A stretch of DNA of 64,000 nt, taken from contig CM075654.1 in the NCBI GenBank assembly GCA_037953625.1, positions 20,577,501 to 20,641,500 on the forward strand, in the 5' to 3' direction. Positions 12,023 through 22,363 of the stretch are shown here, piece by piece (positions within the stretch are counted from its first letter, which is position 1; each line of letters begins with the position of its first letter). Made by a program: the position numbers and the translations under genes. The DNA is from Crotalaria pallida. Lineage: Eukaryota; Streptophyta; Magnoliopsida; Fabales; Fabaceae. The notes under the pieces were generated by a model. It was not told the origin of the DNA, searched no databases, and saw nothing but the letters and a program-made list of their open reading frames with translations.

Positions 12023-13213
12023 ATGGCTGCAGGAGGAGGATCTCACGGATCCTCTCCGCCTCCTCCTCCCAGGAAGACTTTGGCGGAGTATGGAACAGTG
12101 GACCCGGACCTCTTTGCTTCCAGCATAGTCTGGCCAGCCATCACTGCAACTGCATTCGCAATTGATCCACAATATATCCACCTCATCATGAAGGATCAGT
12201 TCAGTGGTGCGCCGAATCAAGACCCCAGGGACCATATCGCCAACTTCCTGGGCATGCTCGACTTCTTCAAGATCGAGGGTGCTACGGACGAGGCCATCAG
12301 AATGAGGATGTTTCCTCTCTCATTGAGGGGCGAGGCGCTAACTTGGGTGAACAACCAGGCACCAGGGAGTTTGTCCAGCTGGAAAGTACTTGTCTCCAAA
12401 TTCATGGATAAGTTTCTTCCAGCTGGGAAGCAAGCGAAGCTGAGGCAGGATGTTCATTCTTTCATGCAAGAGGACAACGAGTCATTGCATGAAGTTTGGC
12501 AGCGTTACAACCAGCTACTGAGGAGATGTCCAATATATAAGCAAGACTGGCAACAAATTCAACTGTTTTATAATGGGCTCAACCGATTCAATCAGAGTAT
12601 GGTTGATGCAGCAGCTGGTGGATCGCTAATGAAGAAGACTATTGAAGAGGCCAAGGAAGTTATTGCAAATATGGCATTCAACAGCAGTCAAGGATTGAGG
12701 ACCCAGGTGGAGCATAGCATCCTGAAGAGCAATGATCTGGATTCAAGTCAAGTCAAGATCTTAATCGAGCAGAACAAGCAAATGCAGCAGCAGATGGCTG
12801 CATTGACGAAGCAGATAAGCCAGATCACTATGTCAGCTACAACGAGCACTCCGAAGTGCGACTTTTGTGGAGGAAGTCACCGGAATGGTGATTGTGTATT
12901 TGAAGTCAGCAAGGGTCCAGCAACCATTGAGGAACAGGCCAAGTTTGTGGGTGATGGAGTACCTAAAAAAATACGTACCCCAACATCTGCAATCCAAGGC
13001 CAACAAATCAGTCTCACACCTCATGGTCCAGCTCAACACCCAATCCATCACAGCCACAGAAGCAAGACTGGGAGAAAGCACTTGAAGCAATGGCTACCAC
13101 AACAAATACATTCATGGAAGAAGCAAGGGCGAATTCGCCAATCAGGAAGTCAGCATTCGCAACTTAGAAGTGCAATTGACTCAAATAAACAATCAGATAT
13201 CAAAGATTGCAAC
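12023..13213 (+). pseudogene. gag: Athila gag, frameshifted and interrupted
   Basis: This would encode the structural Gag protein of the Athila element. ATG at 12023 opens a frame with a proline-rich N-terminus and the retrotransposon Gag core (about residues 60-230). Recognisable segments are FPLSLRGEALTW, FMDKFLPAGKQ, ESLHEVWQRYNQLLRRCP and VDAAAGGSLM. A zinc-knuckle-like CDFCGGSHRNGDC lies near residue 280. Beyond about 12970, near a run of seven A, the Gag-like frame changes. The continuation (CNPRPTNQSHTSW, then NTFMEEARA) runs in another frame, and a second shift falls near 13131. The gene is then cut at 13213 by the Tekay element. Pol is missing downstream. It is a dead copy. Confidence 0.85.
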
Positions 13214-13502
13214 TGTAACACCCCAAATTTTCATTCCCTGATGTAATGAAAATTTTAATTACGAAAGGTTATTTCATAATTATTTTCTCTTTAATTATAA
13301 ATTTTATATTTCATAATTAATTTTGTTTAATTATGTGTTTGTATGTGTGCCCATGATAGGTGGAAAATATTTTGATAAGATATAATATGTAAAAATAATG
13401 TTTTTGCATAATAGTCCCTGATTTGGGACCTAGAAGTATTATTAGAAAGATTTTGGAGGGAAAGGGAATTAAAATATTTATTTTTCAAAATTGACCAAAA
13501 AG

Positions 13503-13531
13503 ACTCAAGTATCTGGGAAGAACACTCGAGT
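13503..13531 (+). promoter_or_regulatory. U3 palindrome pair (CTCGAG type)
   Basis: ACTCAAGT (13503) is a one-base decayed site and ACTCGAGT (13524) is perfect. Their starts are 21 bp apart and about 135 bp upstream of the TATA box. The same two-site arrangement is found in every Tekay-like U3 in the window. Confidence 0.7.
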
Positions 13532-13662
13532 ATTCTGGTCTGTGTTACACTCGTTAGTGCGTTTGATGAGTCAGCACTCAATGATTTTAAATCGTTGACA
13601 CGAAATCACTCTTAGACTCGATAGTGGGCTTCGTGTCGCCCTGAATGGATGATGATTCATGC

Positions 13663-13670
13663 AATATAAG
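13663..13670 (+). promoter_or_regulatory. TATA box of the Tekay-like LTR
   Basis: AATATAAG lies 449 bp from the LTR start and 131 bp before the conserved hairpin. That geometry repeats in seven LTRs. Confidence 0.6.
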
Positions 13671-13793
13671 CATGGTTGGTGATGAGAATCGACCATTTGG
13701 TCGAATTGTTCCAAGAAATTGAAGTTAGGGTTCCCAATTTCGTCCTCCACGTTCTTCATCGTTTCTGAGAGTTGAGTTGAGTGATACACACCA

Positions 13794-13822
13794 TTGTAAA
13801 GCTCACATCATGAGCTTTACAA
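13794..13822 (+). repeat. Conserved leader hairpin, 12-bp stem
   Basis: TTGTAAAGCTCA and TGAGCTTTACAA are perfect complements around the loop CATCA. Other LTRs keep the pairing with different arm sequences. Confidence 0.8.
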
Positions 13823-14576
13823 AGACATAAGATTTGAGAGTTGTAGTTGCTGGAGGAAGGAGAATCGAAGCTCGAAAGTGAGGTGTCCTTTGTTGTCAAG
13901 TTCAGAAAACTGAGGTCTGGAGCTTACTTGGAGCTCGGATTTTGGTAAGTATATGAGCTCTCCAATCCTTAAATTCCTTTCTAACTCTAGTCCATGTTGC
14001 AGAGAATAGTTCCTAACCAAATTCCCCAATTATTAAATTGATTTTGCATGTTAAAATCTCTGGTTTATGGATCCTGTTCAAATGTGGCTACATGCAAAGG
14101 GTTTTGTAGGATAGAGCACTCCAGCCAATTTCTCTGCAATCCTTGTGTTAATTCACGGCCTAGAGGTAAGGATGAAGCTATTGATTCACTAGAATAAGTT
14201 TAAATTACTTGAATTTAGGTGTAGAGTCTCCAAAAGACTCTAAGGGCATAGTTTGAAATAGGTTTAAGGCTTGGAGCCTCTCTGGGTTCAATTGATGGTT
14301 TGTTCAAGTGTGTTATGTTGCATGCAAGCTGTACCAATGTTGTTTTCATGTTAAATGTGTTTAGAATCGAATTTGATATGTGGAGTTGTTGGAAAAGTGG
14401 TTTTTATGCATAATTGATGCTCAGTTATGATTCACTGTAATACAATGTAATTTTTGTGTTGGAACATGTTTAACTTACATAATGTGAGCTCTGTTGAGCA
14501 TTGGTTTGGGTTAGATTTGATTAGAATTGAAAATGGTATGTTAAACTCAATTTTTCAGTGTTATCTGACTGTCAAT

Positions 14577-14904
14577 ACTCGAGTATTTGACTCGAGACTC
14601 AAGTCTTTTAGACGCACCAGTGCGCCTGGTGGCACCACCGCTCGAGTCTCTGGCTCAGGACTCAAGTATTGACTGGCGCTGAGAATGAACTGTCTTGATG
14701 AACAACTCAAGTCTTGCATGATCCACTCAAGTCTTCTGGGTTGAAGGAAAATCGAGTACCTCATGAACGACTCGAGTATTTTACAAGGACCTGAGAATGG
14801 AACTTTTCAGAAAAATCAAGAACAACTCGAGTATTTCTAAGAACCACTCGAGTATTTTTGAACAGAGTCAAAATCAACTCGAGTCTTTTAAAATTTACTC
14901 GAGT
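14577..14904 (+). repeat. Intron array of paired ACTCGAGT palindromes
   Basis: Pairs start at 14640/14660, 14704/14724, 14750/14770, 14825/14846 and 14877/14897. Several members are decayed by one base. Spacing is 20-21 bp within pairs and irregular between pairs. Confidence 0.8.
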
Positions 14905-15173
14905 TTTAATAATCAAAATGCTAATACAATACCATTTTCAATTAAGTCAAATTTCAAGTAAGTTAAGGATAAATTACCAAGAATGGGCCATGTTCCAAGG
15001 AAGATACATGTTGTGTTAAAATCACATTGTTATTACATGAGTGGACATAATGCATATTGCACATCACGAGATTAATGGATAATCTTAAATGAAAAATATT
15101 TGTGCATTCATACATGGAAAAAGGGTAATTAAATATATTGGGACTATCAATTTGGCGGTAACTGGCTCGAGGA

Positions 15174-15270
15174 CACATATTGGTAATGTGGGCAGCATTG
15201 TGGGATGCTGGGACGTCTTGGTGACGCAAAGTGCACGCTATTCCGAGTAGTTTCACAATACATGGTGGAC
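15174..15270 (+). repeat. Mini-hairpin array near the intron acceptor
   Basis: Stems include CACAT/ATGTG around TTGGT, CAGCAT/ATGCTG (15193-15210), CGTC/GACG around TTGGT, and TACATG/CATGTA around GTGGA. The loop TTGGT is the complement of the loop ACCAA in the antisense copy at 27360-27566. Confidence 0.65.
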
Positions 15271-15505
15271 ATGTATACAAATTGATTGGATGAACGTTCA
15301 ATAACTAATGGATTGGGAAATCTCTTAGGAATTTAAGAGATTGGGAGCGTGCATCATTATAGATAAATGAGATTATTCATAATGGAAAAGGCTTGCTCAT
15401 ATGTTGATGTACTGGTTTATTTGGTACTTGTGAATGCTACATGTTCATTTATACTTATTCGATTATGTGAATTGTATTGCTTACCCCTTATGCCCAATGT
15501 AGGTG

Positions 15506-15990
15506 ATGGCTCGCTATCTAGCTTGCATCGTGTTGCGCCACTGCCTAACGGAGTGTGGTACTACGAGGACCACAGAGCCACTTATGAGGGGGAAGTAGAG
15601 GTGACCCTCTATCACCCTAACCCTTTGGCTCGTGTCCGTCCTTGTAGGTTTCGCATCCCTATTATCTATACCTTGCATGTGCCCCCTTTTTATACTTATC
15701 ACGGACTACCCCCAGCTCGACCACCTCGACGTTTTCACTCTTTTCGTTTTCGAGCAGCTACCCGTTCCCATCCCTCGGCTTCACGAGTGATTAGAGAGGA
15801 GACTCCTACTCCTAGTCCGATGAGTCCAGTACATGGGACTTCTTCAGCTGACCCCGTGCCTAGTAATAGGGCACCGACTCAGTCGGACGAGGTGGAGGAG
15901 GACCCTGAGGAGGCAGAGAGTGAGGGAGAGCCAGTCGAGCACTCCACTGGGAGTCAGTGGGGAGTTGGGAGTCCACCAGGCCATGCATAG
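15506..15990 (+). pseudogene. LTR-encoded ORF of unknown function, copy 1 (frameshifted)
   Basis: I do not recognise this protein. The ATG lies 3 nt after the predicted splice acceptor and starts MARYLACI. A single missing C near 15540 breaks the frame, and the rest is open to 15990 in the shifted frame. The first half is rich in aromatic residues and arginine (YHPNPLARVRP, VPPFYTYHG, FHSFRFRAATR). The second half is acidic, serine- and proline-rich and looks disordered. No signal peptide or membrane segment is evident. Four other copies in the window share the N-terminal half and the acceptor context. It may be a small accessory protein of the retroelement made from a spliced leader RNA (inference). 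Confidence 0.65.
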
Positions 15991-16252
15991 TATAGATGGT
16001 TAGGATGTGGGACGTGTGGAGCCGTTGCTGGAGATCTACTGGAGGAGGATTATGCTATGGAGGAGGGTCATCAGACCACTGCTGGGATTTCATATTTTGC
16101 TCTATATATATATTGTATATATTTTGAGAGATCTCAGTAAGGCGGTCTTTTCTTTTAGTATTTTATCATGGACTTGTATTTTGTGAACTTCTGCTACCTC
16201 GACTTTGACCTTGGTGTAATTTGATACCTTCATGTTATATTATGGTATGGAT

Positions 16253-16272
16253 ATATATATATATATATATCT
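16253..16272 (+). repeat. TA microsatellite
   Basis: This is a (TA)n run within the LTR. The 3' LTR breaks off at this point (22363), which suggests repeat-associated breakage. Confidence 0.8.
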
Positions 16273-16565
16273 TTATGTATGAAATAGTTTGTGGATTATC
16301 AAATCAAAGTCACTATTTTATTCAAATTTCGCTTACTCTGATAATTATGCTAATATATTGGAACTAAAAGATTTTAATGCAAGTTTGGGAAGTTTTAAAA
16401 TTTATAAATGAAAACCAAACTTATGCTATCACAAGGTTAGCTATATCATATGTATGGTAATAAAGTTTTTCATTATTTTCCCCAAATTCTCCAATAAACG
16501 CAAGTCCATATTATTTTAAAATACAGACTCTATTTTGAATATAAAGAGAGTGGGATACCTTTTTA

Positions 16566-16577
16566 TGGTATCAGAGC
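16566..16577 (+). other. Primer binding site, initiator tRNA-Met type
   Basis: TGGTATCAGAGC lies just downstream of the Tekay-like 5' LTR. Confidence 0.85.
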
Positions 16578-16768
16578 GTAATGGTCCTGATTCTTGATCC
16601 TCTCAAGCCTGATCTGCCAGAAGATGCCACAGCTGAGTAAAGTCTCCTAGCTATTTGATTTACATCATATAACTTGTATTCTATTGATTCTTGGTCTAGG
16701 TGGAAATAGATAGCTTTCAATGGGTTAGATAGATCTGTAACCACCTAGGTCCATAGTGCAGGTCCACT

Positions 16769-18406
16769 ATGGCATCGCGTTATAGAAATCATACGAACGA
16801 TCTGTTGGAAAGGATTACTGCGGTATTGGAAAATATGCAGCAGAATCAGCATCGACAACATCAACCCCAGTCAGTAAATTCACCTTCGGTGAATGTATCA
16901 GCTATTGAGGCTAAAACTTTGTCGGATTTTAGGAGTTGCAACCCCTCAAAGTTTGCTGGTGGGTTTAAGCCCGAAGAAGCTAATGGATGGATCTTGGAAA
17001 TGGATAAGATCTTTAGAACATTGGAATGCTCCGATGCTCAGAAAATAGTTTATGCTGTTTTCATGTTTGAAGGAGAAGCGGAACATTGGTGGAATCATAC
17101 TGCCCAGTTATTAGCTCATGAAGGAAGAGAGGTAACTTGGGAAGTATTCATGGAGAAATTTCTAAAGAAATATTTTCCTGATGATCTGAGGAGGAAGAAA
17201 GAGGTGGAGTTTCTATATCTCAAGCAAGGCAGCATGAGTGTGGGTGAATATGCTGCGAAATATGAGGAATTGATGAAGTACTCTCCTTATTATCAGATGA
17301 ATCCTGATGAAAGGAGTAAGTGTATTAAGTTTGAAGGAGGACTGAGACCTGAACTAAAGTCAGTGTTCAGTTATCAAAAGATTCAAAGTTTTCCTATGCT
17401 GGTTGATATGTGTAGAATGTATGAGGATGATAAGAAGGCGGAGACAATTCAGATTGTGGAAGGAAAGAAGGAACATCAGGGATATGGACCACAGAGGCGG
17501 AAAGTGCATGATAACCGTCACAAAGGTCGTTATTCCCATAAGAACCGAGGAAAGGGAAAGATGCCTGGTGACCGAAACAACTCTTACAATAATACTCCTT
17601 ATTGTGAGAAGTGCAAACGTCATCACTTCAGAAGATTTTGTTGGTCTCATAGTGGATGTTTTAATTGCGGGAAACCTGGTCATTTTTCTCGTGATTGCAA
17701 AGAACCACCTAAGAGCACTCAAAGAGGACCTGCAGACAAGCCAGTGATTCAAGGGCGAGTTTTTACTCTTAGTGGTGTTGAAGCTAATCAGACTCCGGAA
17801 CTCGTGCAAGGTAATTATCAGCTTAATGATCAGGCTTGTAGAATTTTATTCGATTCGGGAGCCACTCATTCATTTATTTCTTTTGAATGTGTGAATCGTT
17901 TAAAATTACCTGTGTCTGAATCTCCGTATTGCCTTAGGGTAGTAACCCCTACTAATTCCCCTGTGATTGCATCACGGATATGCCTTAATTGCAAGATTAA
18001 GGTATTAGATCGAGTCTCTTGTATAGATTTGATCTGTCTAACTTTATCCCAACTAGATGTTGTTCTGGGCATGGATTGGATGATTAGTAATCACGTGGTC
18101 ATTGACTGTGAGGAGAAAGCAATTCTGTTTAAGGATTTAACCCCAGAGAAGTATCTCTATTTGTTCTCCGCTGTTGGATCGGAGGAAGATGAAAAGTCTG
18201 TAGAAGAAATTCCTGTTGTTCAGGATTTTCCAGATGTATTTCCAGAGGAGATGCCGGGATTACCACCGGAAAGAGAGATTGAATTTGGAATTGAGTTGAT
18301 TCCCGGAACCGGTCCCATTTCTATTGCTTCATATAGAATGACACCACCCGAAATGGTCGAATTGAAAAAGCAGATAGATGAGTTGTTGCAAAAGCAGCTT
18401 ATTTAA
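16769..18406 (+). pseudogene. gag-pol: Tekay gag-protease-RT N-terminus, ends at a premature stop
   Basis: This is the first part of a single gag-pol frame. From ATG 16769 it has the Gag core (about residues 85-200, with EAEHWWNHTAQLL and FMEKFLKKYFPDD). A basic stretch follows, then a CCHC zinc knuckle CFNCGKPGHFSRDC at residues 297-310. The aspartic protease follows, with catalytic motif FDSGATHS (D at residue 362) and the flap-region GMDW. It ends with the start of reverse transcriptase (FPDVFPEEMPGLPPERE). A stop codon at 18404-18406 replaces the residue before PSVSPWGA, so full-length Gag-Pol cannot be made without suppression. Gag, zinc knuckle and protease look complete. Confidence 0.9.
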
Positions 18407-19796
18407 CCAAGTGTATCACCATGGGGAGCTCTAGTTTTGTTTGTAAAAAAGAAGGATAGATGCTTGAGAATGTGTGTTGATTATAGACAGTTGAACAAGG
18501 TGACTATTAAGAATAAGTATCCTTTGCAAAGGATTGATGATCTGATGGATCAAGTTAGGGGAGCTTCAGTGTTCTCCAAGATAGACCTGAGGTCTGGGTA
18601 TCATCAGATCAGAATTAAGGAAGAGGATGTTCCTAAGACTGCATTTCGATCGCGATACGGACATTATGAGTATGTTGTAATGCCGTTCGGATTAACCAAT
18701 GCACCAGCTGTTTTCATGGATTACATGAACCGCATTTTTAGACCATATTTGGATTCATTCGTTGTGGTATTCATTGATGATATCCTAATATACTCTAAGA
18801 ATCTGGAAGAACATGCTGAACATCTTCGGATAGTATTGAAGATTCTGAAGGAGAAGCATCTCTATGCCAAACTATCCAAGTGTGAATTTTGGCTAAGAGA
18901 AGTGAAGTTTTTGGGGCATGTGATTTCAAAGGAAGGTATAGCGGTCAACCCAACTAAAGTTGATTCAGTCCTCCAGTGGGTACAGCCTAAGTCAGTAACT
19001 GAGGTCAGAAGTTTCTTAGGACTGGCCGGCTACTATCGAAGATTTATCGAAGGATTCTTAAAGATCACAGTACCTCTCACAAAGTTGACTCGAAAGGATC
19101 AGCCGTTTATATGGGATGAGAAGTGTGAGAAATGCTTCCAGATGCTGAAGGAAAGATTAACATCCTCACCAGTGTTAATCTTACCTGACCCTCACAAGGA
19201 GTATAAAGTGTATTGTGATGCATCGAAGCAAGGACTCGAAAGTGTATTGATGCAAGAAGGAAGGGTAGTGGCATATGCATCTCGTCAATTAAAGATTCAC
19301 GAGGTGAATTATCCCACCCATGATTTGGAACTTGCTGCAATAGTTTTTGCCCTAAAGATATGGAGGCATCATCTCTATGGCACTACATTTGGAGTGTTTA
19401 GTGAGCATAAGAGTTTGAAGTATTTGTTCGATTAAAAAGAATTGAATATGAGGCAGCGTCGGTGGATGGAGTTTTTGAAAGATTATGACTTTGAGCTCCG
19501 TTATAACCCCGGTAAGGCCAATGTAGTGGCAGACGCTTTGAGTTGGAAAGCAATCCATGTAAGCTCGATGATGATTAAAGAAGCGGCTTTGATTGAAGAA
19601 TTTCGGGATCTAAGTTTGGGAATGCAGGTAGAACCAAACAGTATTAAGATGGGTATGTTGCAAATCTCTAATGAATTCTTGGCTCGAATTCGTGAACTGC
19701 AACGAGAGGATGAAGAATTAAAGGAGAAGAGGGAGTTGATGATGGGAGGAAAGGAGTCTAATTTTTCTGAAGGATCGGATGGGATTCTCCGTTTTA
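18407..19796 (+). pseudogene. pol: Tekay reverse transcriptase and RNase H, broken
   Basis: The frame continues after the stop at 18404. Reverse transcriptase motifs follow in order: MCVDYRQLNKVT, FSKIDLRSGYHQIR, YVVMPFGLTNAPAVF, and the catalytic FIDDILIYS near 18770-18796 (the Asp pair is intact). RNase H follows from about 19207 (VYCDASKQG, then THDLELAAIVFALKIWRH). A second stop at 19433-19435 falls where the family usually has Gln (FDQKEL). The connection to integrase is lost at a run of A near 19797, which shifts the frame. The motifs are clear but the gene is dead. Confidence 0.9.
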
Positions 19797-21109
19797 AAAA
19801 CGAGAATTTGCATACCAAAGGATCGGGAAGTTAGGAGGTTAATCTTGGACGAGGCACACAAGAGTCAGATGAGTATTCATCCAGGATCAACTAAGATGTA
19901 TCAGGATCTGAAGGGCATCTTTTGGTGGTCAGGACTTAAGAAAGATGTTGCGAAGTATGTGGCGTCATGTTTAACTTGTCAAAAGGTTAAAGTACAACAC
20001 CAGAAACCTGGAGGAGTGTTGCAACCCTTGGATATTCCACAATGGAAGTGGGATAGTATTTCTATGGATTTTGTGACAGGATTACCAAGGACTGTTGCAA
20101 ACCATGATGCGATCTGGGTAATTGTGGAACGCCTGACTAAGTCGGCGCATTTCATTCCGGTGAGTATGCGCTATTCTTGGAGAAGCTTACCCGGCTTTAC
20201 ATCCGAGAAGTAGTACGATTGCATGGGGTGTCTTCCAGTATTATTTCTGACCGCGACTCGAGGTTCATGTCAAGGTTTTGGTTGAGTCTACAACAAGCTC
20301 TGGGTACGAGGCTAAAAATGAGTTCGGCGTATCATCCACAGACAGATGGGCAGACAGAAAGGACTATTCAAACTTCGGAAGATATACTGCGAGCTTGTGT
20401 ATTAGAAGAACAAGGAAGTTGGGATCAGATTTTGCCACTCGCGGAATTCACATAAAACAATGGATATCATGCAAGTATCGGTATGGCACCGTTCGAGGCA
20501 TTGTATGGAAGAAAGTGTCAAACCCCGCTATGTTGGTTCCAAGTGGGCGAGAACTTACATCTTGGTCCGGATGTGGTACAGTAGACGACTGAAAAGATCC
20601 GGACGATCCAAGAAAAGATCAAGACTGCTCAAAGTCGTTAGAAAAGCTATGCAGATCAGAGAAGAAGACCTTTAGAGTTTGCAGAAGGCGATCATGTGTT
20701 TCTCGGGGTTGTACCGCTGAAGGGAGTGAGTAGGGCGTTGAAAACTCAAAAGCTTTCGCCTAAGTTTATAGGTCCCTACCAAATCCTTAAGCGAGTAGGT
20801 CCTGTAGCTTACGAAATAGCTCTACCACCATCCCTGGCCAATTTTCACAATGTTGTTCATGTGTCTCAACTGAAAAAGTACGTGCACAATCCAACTTCAA
20901 TCCTTCATATTCGCCCTGATGACCTAACCTTACGAGAAAACCTAACCTTTAAGGCTGGCCCAATTAGAATCGAGGACAGGAGAGTAAATCAGCTTAGAGG
21001 AAAGGAAATTCCGTTGGTCAAAGTTGTTTGGCAAAGCGGAGATGTGTATGAAATGACTTGGGAACTAGAGGATAGAATACGTAAGGATTATCCTGAGTTA
21101 TTTATGTAA
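19797..21109 (+). pseudogene. pol: Tekay integrase with chromodomain-like tail, multiply broken
   Basis: After the frame shift near 19797 the HHCC zinc-binding region is readable (EAHKSQMSIHPG, then CLTCQ). The catalytic core has SMDFVTGLP, SDRDSRF and TDGQTERT, containing the expected D, D and E positions. A frame break lies near 20172, a stop at 20453-20455, and further frame changes follow before 20696. The last frame (20696-21109) covers the GPY region (KFIGPYQILKRVGPVAYEIAL) and a C-terminal chromodomain-like segment (KEIPLVKVVWQ, then MTWELEDRIRKDYPELF). This tail is the basis for the Tekay/Del assignment. The gene cannot be functional. Confidence 0.88.
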
Positions 21110-21137
21110 GTTGAATTTCGGGGACGAAATTCCTGTT

Positions 21138-21148
21138 AAGTGGGGGAG
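21138..21148 (+). other. Polypurine tract
   Basis: AAGTGGGGGAG lies just before the 3' LTR, after the conserved GGGGACGAAATTC. Confidence 0.85.
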
Positions 21149-21151
21149 TAG

Positions 21152-22363
21152 TGTAACACCCCAAATTTTCATTCCCTGATGTAATGAAAATTTTAATTAT
21201 GAAAGGTTATTTCATAATTATTTTCTCTTTAATTATAAATTTTATATTTCATCATTAATTTTGTTTAATTATGTGTTTGTATGTGTGCCCATGATAGGTG
21301 GAAAATATTTTGATAAGATATAATATGTAAAAATAATGTTTTTGCATAATAGTCCCTGATTTGGGACCTAGAAGTAATATTAGAAAGATTTTGGAGGGAA
21401 AGGGAATTAAAATATTTATTTTTCAACACAAAAATTACAATGAAACAGGTTTTTATATGTTGTGTAAGTTAAACATGTTTAACTAAAATAATGTGTTTGT
21501 ATGCTTGCTCATATGTTGATGTACTCGTTTATTTGGTACTTGTGAATGCTACATGTTCATTTATACTTATTAGATTATGTGAATTGTATTGCTTACCCCT
21601 TATGCCCAATGTAGGTGATGGCTCGCTATCTAGCTTGCATCGAGTTGCGCCCACTCCCTAACGGTGTGTGGTACTACGAGGACCACGGAGCCACTTATGA
21701 GGAGAAAGTAGAGGTGACCCTCTATCACCCTAACCCTTTGGCTCGTGTCCATCCTTGTAGGTTTCGCATCCTATTATCTAAACCTTGCATGTGCCCCCTT
21801 TTTATACTTATCACGAACCACCCCTAGCTCGACTAGCTCGACGTTTTCACTCTTTTCGTTTTCGAGCAGCTACCTGTTCCCATCCCTCTGCTTCACGAGT
21901 GATTAGAGAGGAGACTCCTAATCCTGGTCCGATGAGTCCAGTACATGGGACTTCTTCAACTGTCCCCGTGCCTAGTAATAGGGCACCGACTCAGTCGGGC
22001 GAGGTGGAGGAGGACCCTGAGGAGGCAGAGAGTGAGGGAGAGCCAGTCGAGCACTCCACTGGGAGTCAGTGGGGAGTTGGGAGTCCACCAGGCCATGCAT
22101 AGTATAGATGGTTAGGATGTGGGACGTGTGGAGCCGTTGCTGGAGATCTACTGGAGGAGGATTATGCTATGGAGGAGGATCATCAGACCACGGCTGGGAT
22201 TTCATATTTTGCTCTATATATATATTGTATATATTTTGAGAGATCTCAGTGAGGCGGTCTTTTCTTTTAGTATTTTATCATGGACTTGTATTTTATGAAC
22301 TTCTGCTACCTCGACTTTGACCTTGGTGTACTTTGATACCTTCATGTTATATTATGGTATGGA
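21152..22363 (+). repeat. Tekay-like 3' LTR, internally deleted and truncated
   Basis: It matches the 5' LTR from 13214 to about 13498, skips about 1.9 kb (removing U3 palindromes, TATA box, hairpin and donor), has about 80 bp of filler, then matches from about 15388 to 16252. It stops at the TA run. Confidence 0.85.
21618..22102 (+). pseudogene. LTR-encoded ORF, copy 2 (frameshifted)
   Basis: This is the same unrecognised protein as at 15506. ATG 21618 follows the conserved acceptor ATGTAG/GTG. The N-terminus reads MARYLACIELRPLPNGVW without the early break seen in copy 1. A missing C near 21770 shifts the frame after about 50 codons. The rest (VPPFYTYHEPP to the acidic tail) is open in the next frame to 22102. 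The donor half of the predicted intron is deleted in this LTR, so it could not be spliced as in the 5' LTR. Confidence 0.65.

Larger units (their letters stand above)
13945..15502 (+). other. Predicted intron of the LTR leader (1558 bp)
   Basis: The donor is TTTTG/GTAAGTAT at 13945. The acceptor ATGTAG ends at 15502, preceded by a pyrimidine-rich CTTACCCCTTATGCCC-like stretch. The next exon starts GTG then ATG of the LTR ORF. Both ends are conserved in the other LTRs. Confidence 0.6.
13214..16555 (+). repeat. Tekay-like 5' LTR (~3.3 kb); right end approximate
   Basis: It begins TGTAACACCCC. The 3' end lies just before the primer site at 16566 but cannot be fixed, because the 3' LTR is truncated. 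It carries the full shared layout: palindrome pair, TATA box, hairpin, donor, intron with palindrome and mini-hairpin arrays, and acceptor with ORF. Confidence 0.8.
13214..22363 (+). mobile_element. Tekay/Del-type chromovirus (Ty3/gypsy), decayed
   Basis: The order is 5' LTR (13214 to about 16555), tRNA-Met primer site, gag-pro-RT-RNaseH-integrase with a C-terminal chromodomain-like tail, purine tract, and a truncated 3' LTR (21152-22363). It is inserted in Athila gag after GCAAC (13209-13213). The right duplication is lost because the 3' LTR end and the Athila pol were deleted together. All coding parts carry stops or frame breaks. Confidence 0.85.

Noticed and set aside
17360..17809. 149-codon antisense frame
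   Set aside because: It is a shadow of the Tekay gag gene, which has clear Gag and zinc-knuckle motifs on the plus strand.
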